From a virus, in the IMG/VR virus record IMGVR_UViG_3300022725_000050, positions 1-23,504 of that record: 23,504 nt of DNA; one strand, 5' to 3'. This document shows, piece after piece, positions 19,969 to 23,504 of the stretch. A program made the position numbers and the translations under genes. Positions within the stretch are counted from its first letter, which is position 1; every line of letters begins with the position of its first letter. The notes under the pieces were generated by a model, which worked only from the letters and a program-made list of their open reading frames with translations, did not search any database and was not told the origin of the DNA.

Positions 19969-21665
19969 CAGCGGCTCCGCGCGCTCGGAGTGAGGCCGAA
20001 TCGCTTGCGCATGGTCCCGTCGACACCGCCGGACTGGATCGCACGGTTGATTGCGGGGATTACAACGTCCACCACGTCACCTCCGGGGCCGCTGCGGCGC
20101 GAGACTTCCGGCTCGGGGCCACCCTCGTTGATGATGTTGACGGTCGTGCCTCCGCCTCCCTTGCGGTGGTCCACAACGGTCTCGTTCGGGTGCAGGATCG
20201 CCGGAAATCCGCCCTTTCCATCCATGCCCCCGGATCGGGGGCCGGAACCGGTAAACCCACCACCGGCAAAAGCCGCGACCGGGCCCGCGCTGCCGCCCGT
20301 TCCCGCCAGGCCCGAGGGCGTCGAACCACTGAACATGCTGGAAACAAAGCCCGAAACCGCGTTGCCCAGCGGCTGCGTGATCGTCTGGCGAAGGATGATG
20401 CGCTGGATGTCGTCCGCCAGGCCCTTGAACACATCGCCGAGCTTGCGGCCCTTGATGATCGCGTCCTCGAACGCCGACTGGAACGTGAAGCCGAAGTCCA
20501 GACCGGACTTCTCGGTGCGCCGCACCTGGTCGTCTATGCGGTCCAGCAGCCGCAAGCTCTGACTCATCTCCCGATTCGCTCGACGGGCACCATCCCCGAA
20601 CGCCTCGAGCGGGTTGCCGCCCCGAGTCAATCCGGCCTGCGAGGTCATCTTGGCGCGCTGGGCGTCGATCTTCTTTAGAATCGCCGGCGGACCTGAACGC
20701 GCCGTGCCTTCGGCGGTGCCTCCGCCGCTCGTGAGCAATTCCAGCTGTGCCCGCTTCAGGCGTTCCAACTCGGCGCGCAGGAACTTGATTCGCTTGACCG
20801 TCTCGTCGCCCTTGAACGTGATTTTCTCGAGCTGCGCCAGACGCTTCCTCGTCGCCTCGATCTGCTCATCGAACGGAGTCATGCTTTCGTCGCTGAAGGC
20901 ATGAGCCATCGCCGTGCCGAGCTTCTCAATCAGCCCGATCGACCCGAGAACCGCCCGGCGGAACTTCGTCTGAAGCGTGTCGGTCAGTTCGTTGTAGCGA
21001 TCATTGAGCTTGCGGGCGTCCGAGGCCGTCTCCTCCGACATGATCCGGCCCTGCTCGCGCAGCTTCCGGATCGTCTTGTCGAGCGCATCCTTACCCTGTG
21101 CGAGCGCGGCCGCCATTTTCGGCCCCGCATCCTCGCCGAACAACTGAGATGCGGCCGCCGCCTGGTCCGTGGCGCTGTCCATCGCCGCGATCTTGCGGAC
21201 GGCTTCATCAAGCGCGCTCGTGGTGTCCTGCCGGAGCGAGATGTTCAGGCGTTCGAGGGTTTTTACCGCCGCCCCGGTGCCTTGTCGTGCGAGGCCAAGC
21301 CGACGGTTGAATCGGCGCAAACCACCAGCGGTGATGCTCTCCGTCACCCCCGCCATGTCGGAAAACGCCTTGGTCAGTTCCTGGAACTTCTCGACGTTTA
21401 CGTTCGCGGCATCCGCTTGTTCGTCGAGCGCCGCGGTGGCCGCAATCGACTGCTGCATCATCCGCGCGAAGCCGACCGCGCCGACAACGCCGACGAGCCC
21501 CTTGAATCCACCGATCGCCCGGTCGACACTCTTGCGGAGCGACCCGAGGTGGCGGTTCATGCGGTTCGTGCCGCGTTGCAGCTCCCGGGTTGCCTTGCCG
21601 ATGTCCGAGCGCAGACCGGCTACGTTAAGCCCAACATCAGCTACCAGCCCTCCAATATCAGCCAT
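19968..21665 (-). CDS. Tail tape measure protein
   Basis: Encodes 565 residues. Long helical, coiled-coil regions cover about 15-45 and 75-340. A hydrophobic stretch lies near 50-70 (AIGGFKGLVGVVGAVGFARM), and a Gly-rich segment carries GGFPAILHPNETVVDHR near 510-525, a C-terminal motif of many tape-measure proteins. At roughly 1.5 angstrom per residue the tail would be near 85 nm. It sets tail length, fills the tail tube and helps DNA entry. It has the expected place after the chaperone pair and before the distal tail genes. It starts with ATG at 21665, five bases from the previous stop. Confidence 0.9.
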   Translation of the reverse strand: MADIGGLVADVGLNVAGLRSDIGKATRELQRGTNRMNRHLGSLRKSVDRAIGGFKGLVGVVGAVGFARMMQQSIAATAALDEQADAANVNVEKFQELTKAFSDMAGVTESITAGGLRRFNRRLGLARQGTGAAVKTLERLNISLRQDTTSALDEAVRKIAAMDSATDQAAAASQLFGEDAGPKMAAALAQGKDALDKTIRKLREQGRIMSEETASDARKLNDRYNELTDTLQTKFRRAVLGSIGLIEKLGTAMAHAFSDESMTPFDEQIEATRKRLAQLEKITFKGDETVKRIKFLRAELERLKRAQLELLTSGGGTAEGTARSGPPAILKKIDAQRAKMTSQAGLTRGGNPLEAFGDGARRANREMSQSLRLLDRIDDQVRRTEKSGLDFGFTFQSAFEDAIIKGRKLGDVFKGLADDIQRIILRQTITQPLGNAVSGFVSSMFSGSTPSGLAGTGGSAGPVAAFAGGGFTGSGPRSGGMDGKGGFPAILHPNETVVDHRKGGGGTTVNIINEGGPEPEVSRRSGPGGDVVDVVIPAINRAIQSGGVDGTMRKRFGLTPSARSR

Positions 21666-21669
21666 CGTC

Positions 21670-22149
21670 CTACCTCGTCAGTCGCTTGATCTGTTTCGCG
21701 GACTTCCAGCCGGTCAGCCGCCGCGCCTGCTTGTCGATTTCCTTCGCCAGCTTTTCGGCAATGGCCCGCAGGGCTTCGGGGGCCTTCTGGTCCAATGCTG
21801 GCCGGAGAAACGGGCGGGCCGATAGCTTCGATGTGCCGAACTCGACCAGATGCGCGTAGGACCGCGCCGCGCCGCGAATGCCTACAAACACCGCACCACG
21901 GATTCGGCGCTTGCGCCCCTTCTGCTTGATGGTCCGAGCGACCACGATGTTCTTGCGGAGCTGCCCGGTCTCCACAGGAACGCGCTGCTTCGCCTCGTTC
22001 CTGATAACCCGGGCACCCGCAGCAGAGGCGTTCTTGAGCGCGGTCTCACGCAGGCGATTCGGGAGTTGATCCAGGGAGCGCTGCAACCGGGACAGCCCCT
22101 GCATCCGAAACTGCTTTCCAGCGGCTGCGCGCCCACCTCCTACCGCCAT
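21670..22149 (-). CDS. HK97 gp10-like tail/neck component
   Basis: Encodes 159 residues from ATG 22149, which overlaps the preceding TGA; an in-frame GTG at 22152 is possible. The N-terminal domain (MQGLSRLQRSLDQLP, then AGARVIRNEAKQRVPVETGQ and LRKNIVV) and the later YAHLVEFGTS with FLRPALD are the signature of HK97 gp10-family proteins, which act in the neck or tail completion. The position between the chaperone pair and the tape measure is uncommon; the gene usually precedes the tail tube gene. Confidence 0.85.
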   Translation of the reverse strand: MAVGGGRAAAGKQFRMQGLSRLQRSLDQLPNRLRETALKNASAAGARVIRNEAKQRVPVETGQLRKNIVVARTIKQKGRKRRIRGAVFVGIRGAARSYAHLVEFGTSKLSARPFLRPALDQKAPEALRAIAEKLAKEIDKQARRLTGWKSAKQIKRLTR

Positions 22150-22624
22150 CACCGACTCCGATTCTGCTCTGCGTTGTATGCGACGCGCTGCGTGCGTTCG
22201 CGTTCCTCTCGCTCGTCACGCTCCAGCCGGGACACCGCTACCCACTCGGCCAGTTCCCGCATGGTGATCCGGGCCTCGAGTTCGGCGACGGTCATGCCAC
22301 CGAGTTCACGGCACAGGTCGAACAGGAACCGTCGCGGTGTCCCGCTGGCTAGTTTTTTTCGGCGCCCTCGTCGTCGACGCGACAGGCACGGATCACCGCC
22401 CTGTACACACGCATGTAGTCCGGCAGCGGCAGTTCCATCGCGCTCTCTGGCGTGAATACCTGATTGCCCTTTTCGTCCAGCGCGCAAGCGCAGATCAGGC
22501 TGGCGTCCTGGTCCTCTGCCCGTTCGGAGACGTTCTGCGCCCCGAAGTATTCCCGCGCAGTCGGCGGGCGTACCTCGACCACCTGACCATCGGACAACGT
22601 GACGCGCTCGTTCTCGCCCGCCAT
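22149..22624 (-). CDS. Tail assembly chaperone, frameshifted long form (G-T-like)
   Basis: A -1 ribosomal frameshift at A-AAA-AAC would extend the 91-residue product to 158 residues. The added 67 residues (GTPRRFLFDLCRELGGMTVA, then ELAEWVAVSRLE) resemble gpT-type C-terminal domains of the DUF4035 kind, with the recurring FL--L---LG-tv-EL-a-i---El-eW pattern. In lambda the long G-T form bridges tape measure and tail tube proteins. The extension has no start of its own with a good ribosome site, so frameshifting is the natural way to make it. Confidence 0.8.
22349..22624 (-). CDS. Tail assembly chaperone, short form (G-like)
   Basis: Encodes 91 residues from ATG 22624, which overlaps the tail tube stop (TGATG); an in-frame GTG at 22627 is the alternative. 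DGQVVEVRPPTAREYFGAQN and the central helical region with DASLICACAL resemble small chaperones between tail tube and tape measure genes. It ends at TAG 22349-22351, immediately after a slippery sequence. The short form is made by most ribosomes and helps keep tape measure and tube subunits soluble during tail assembly. Confidence 0.8.
   Translation of the reverse strand: MAGENERVTLSDGQVVEVRPPTAREYFGAQNVSERAEDQDASLICACALDEKGNQVFTPESAMELPLPDYMRVYRAVIRACRVDDEGAEKN
22352..22358 (-). other. Programmed -1 frameshift slippery heptamer
   Basis: On the minus strand A AAA AAC is in the correct X XXY YYZ phase: codons GAA AAA AAC directly before TAG. A shift of -1 avoids the TAG and continues to 22149. 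The base before the heptamer is also A, giving a run of seven. Confidence 0.85.
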
Positions 22625-23031
22625 CACGAGGTAGACCGGCTGAGCGTGCCCGCGGAGGTGAACGACAGCGAGGTCGTCGCAAGATCACCCACCGCATTGC
22701 CGAAGGGCGGGTACGAGGTCAGCAGCGCGGTGCCGCTGTACTCGGGGTTGCTGGTGCTTACGGCCCCGCTGTCCTCGCGGATCTTGAGCGTGCCGGTCGT
22801 GCCGACCAGCGAGAACACGATCGAGTCCAGTGCGGACGAGCCGAAGTCCTGATTGAGTTCCACCTCGGCCGACCAGTTTTTCAGCCCCCCGATGGCGATG
22901 CGGGTGTCGTCGCCCATCGCGGTTTCGTCCTGAGACTCGGCCTCGTAGGTGAGCGTGACGGATCGAACGTAGGACGACAGATCGTTGCTGTCGAACTCCA
23001 CGAACGCATTGTCGAGAATTGCCGTGGCCAT
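22624..23031 (-). CDS. Major tail tube protein
   Basis: Encodes 135 residues from ATG 23031 with GGAG six bases upstream. It is beta-rich; the segment YEAESQDETAMGDDTRIAIG followed by WSAEVELNQDFGSSALDSIV matches the tail tube fold, where G-x-x-W-S-x-x-x-x-L and ALD-x-x-F-x-L recur. It forms the stacked rings around the tape measure. It lies directly before the frameshifting chaperone gene, the expected order. There is no extra C-terminal Ig-like domain. Confidence 0.8.
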   Translation of the reverse strand: MATAILDNAFVEFDSNDLSSYVRSVTLTYEAESQDETAMGDDTRIAIGGLKNWSAEVELNQDFGSSALDSIVFSLVGTTGTLKIREDSGAVSTSNPEYSGTALLTSYPPFGNAVGDLATTSLSFTSAGTLSRSTS

Positions 23032-23034
23032 GAT

Positions 23035-23504
23035 TTACTCCAGTACCAGAATGACGGCGAAGCCGAAGTCGGGGCTTGTTCCCCCGATGGTGTAGTTGAC
23101 GCGCCACCAGGTGTCGGAAGTCGAGCTCGCCGTCTTGCGCTCGGAAGTCCGGCCAGTGGCCTGTGTGAAACTGATCACGGTGGTCTCGCTGCCTGTGAAG
23201 TCGTCCGCGCTGTCCGATTCCACGTCCACGTCCAGCGTCGGGGTGGCCCCGTCTGCCGAAAACACGTGCAGGTAGGCGGTCACCTGACTGCTGGCGGAGC
23301 CCGCGTTCAGGTTCGAACTCGAGCCGCTGCTGGTGACCGACGACGTGTGGAGCAGGATCTGGCCGCGCTGCAAACTGTTGGTTGCCGAGAGGTTCAGCGA
23401 AAAGCCAATCAGGTCGCCGGCGGCGCCCTCCATCGGCACGTATTCGCCCGCCATCGCCTGCATGGCGTAGGCCACCGTTCCCTGCGCGGTGGCGTTGGCC
23501 ACCG
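23035..23504 (-). CDS. Virion structural protein, 5' end at window edge
   Basis: At least 155 residues are visible; the frame is open to the right edge, so the true start may lie outside. A GTG at 23502 is an internal possibility. The chain is almost wholly beta: QILLHTSSVTSSGSSS, AYLHVFSADGATPTLDVDVE, then ISFTQATG and TWWRVNYTIGGTSP near the end. Ser/Thr-rich proteins with this ending are recalled from other siphophages without a settled role. Its place just before the tail tube gene suggests a head-tail joining, decoration or tail protein. It ends four bases before the tail tube ATG. Confidence 0.65.
   Translation of the reverse strand, partial: VANATAQGTVAYAMQAMAGEYVPMEGAAGDLIGFSLNLSATNSLQRGQILLHTSSVTSSGSSSNLNAGSASSQVTAYLHVFSADGATPTLDVDVESDSADDFTGSETTVISFTQATGRTSERKTASSTSDTWWRVNYTIGGTSPDFGFAVILVLE

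Overview
The window looks like part of a temperate, lambda-like siphophage genome with high GC content and dense, overlapping genes. The host is probably a high-GC gammaproteobacterium, but nothing here fixes the genus. The key landmark is a 28-bp piece at 10774-10801 that is exactly the 3' end of a tRNA, most likely tRNA-Ser: T-arm, 3' acceptor strand, discriminator G and CCA. It lies between the integrase gene and the lysis genes. Phage genes flank it on both sides and no tRNA body is present, so it reads as attP of a free or circular phage genome rather than as a prophage end. Tandem prophages remain an alternative.

Layout. (1) Positions 1-2441, minus strand: an early replication block running away from the immunity region. 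It holds a P22-type Cro, a tR1-like terminator, a cII-position gene split by one in-frame TAG, two small helix-turn-helix genes (one cut by the window edge), and an O-like replication initiator. Inside the initiator gene are five iterons and an exact DnaA box, as for the lambda origin inside gene O. (2) Positions 2441-2606: an immunity region with three operator-like sites spaced exactly 24 bp and a fourth over a predicted PL-like promoter. No full CI repressor gene is present; only about 17 CI-like codons stand where cI would begin. (3) Positions 2606-10750, plus strand: one long PL-type operon in which nearly every gene overlaps the next by ATGA or TGATG. It holds a two-helix membrane protein, a DUF3102-like protein paired with a GHKL ATPase, a cupin-like protein, small accessory proteins, a C5-cytosine DNA methyltransferase, an excisionase and a tyrosine integrase. 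(4) Positions 10902-23504, minus strand: the late tail and lysis block. In transcription order it has a structural protein (partial), tail tube protein, tail assembly chaperone with a -1 frameshift site, HK97 gp10-like protein, tape measure, two distal tail proteins, NlpC/P60 peptidase, J-like tip protein, tail fibre, small accessory proteins, holin, amidase endolysin, a second holin-like protein, and Rz/Rz1 spanins.

The most unusual parts are the repressor-less immunity region, the AT-richer DUF3102/GHKL pair (a candidate accessory or defence module), the in-gene replication origin, and the amber-split regulator. No gene-free stretch exceeds 300 bases; the longest is the attP interval 10751-10901. 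Family names come from motif recognition alone, without database searches.
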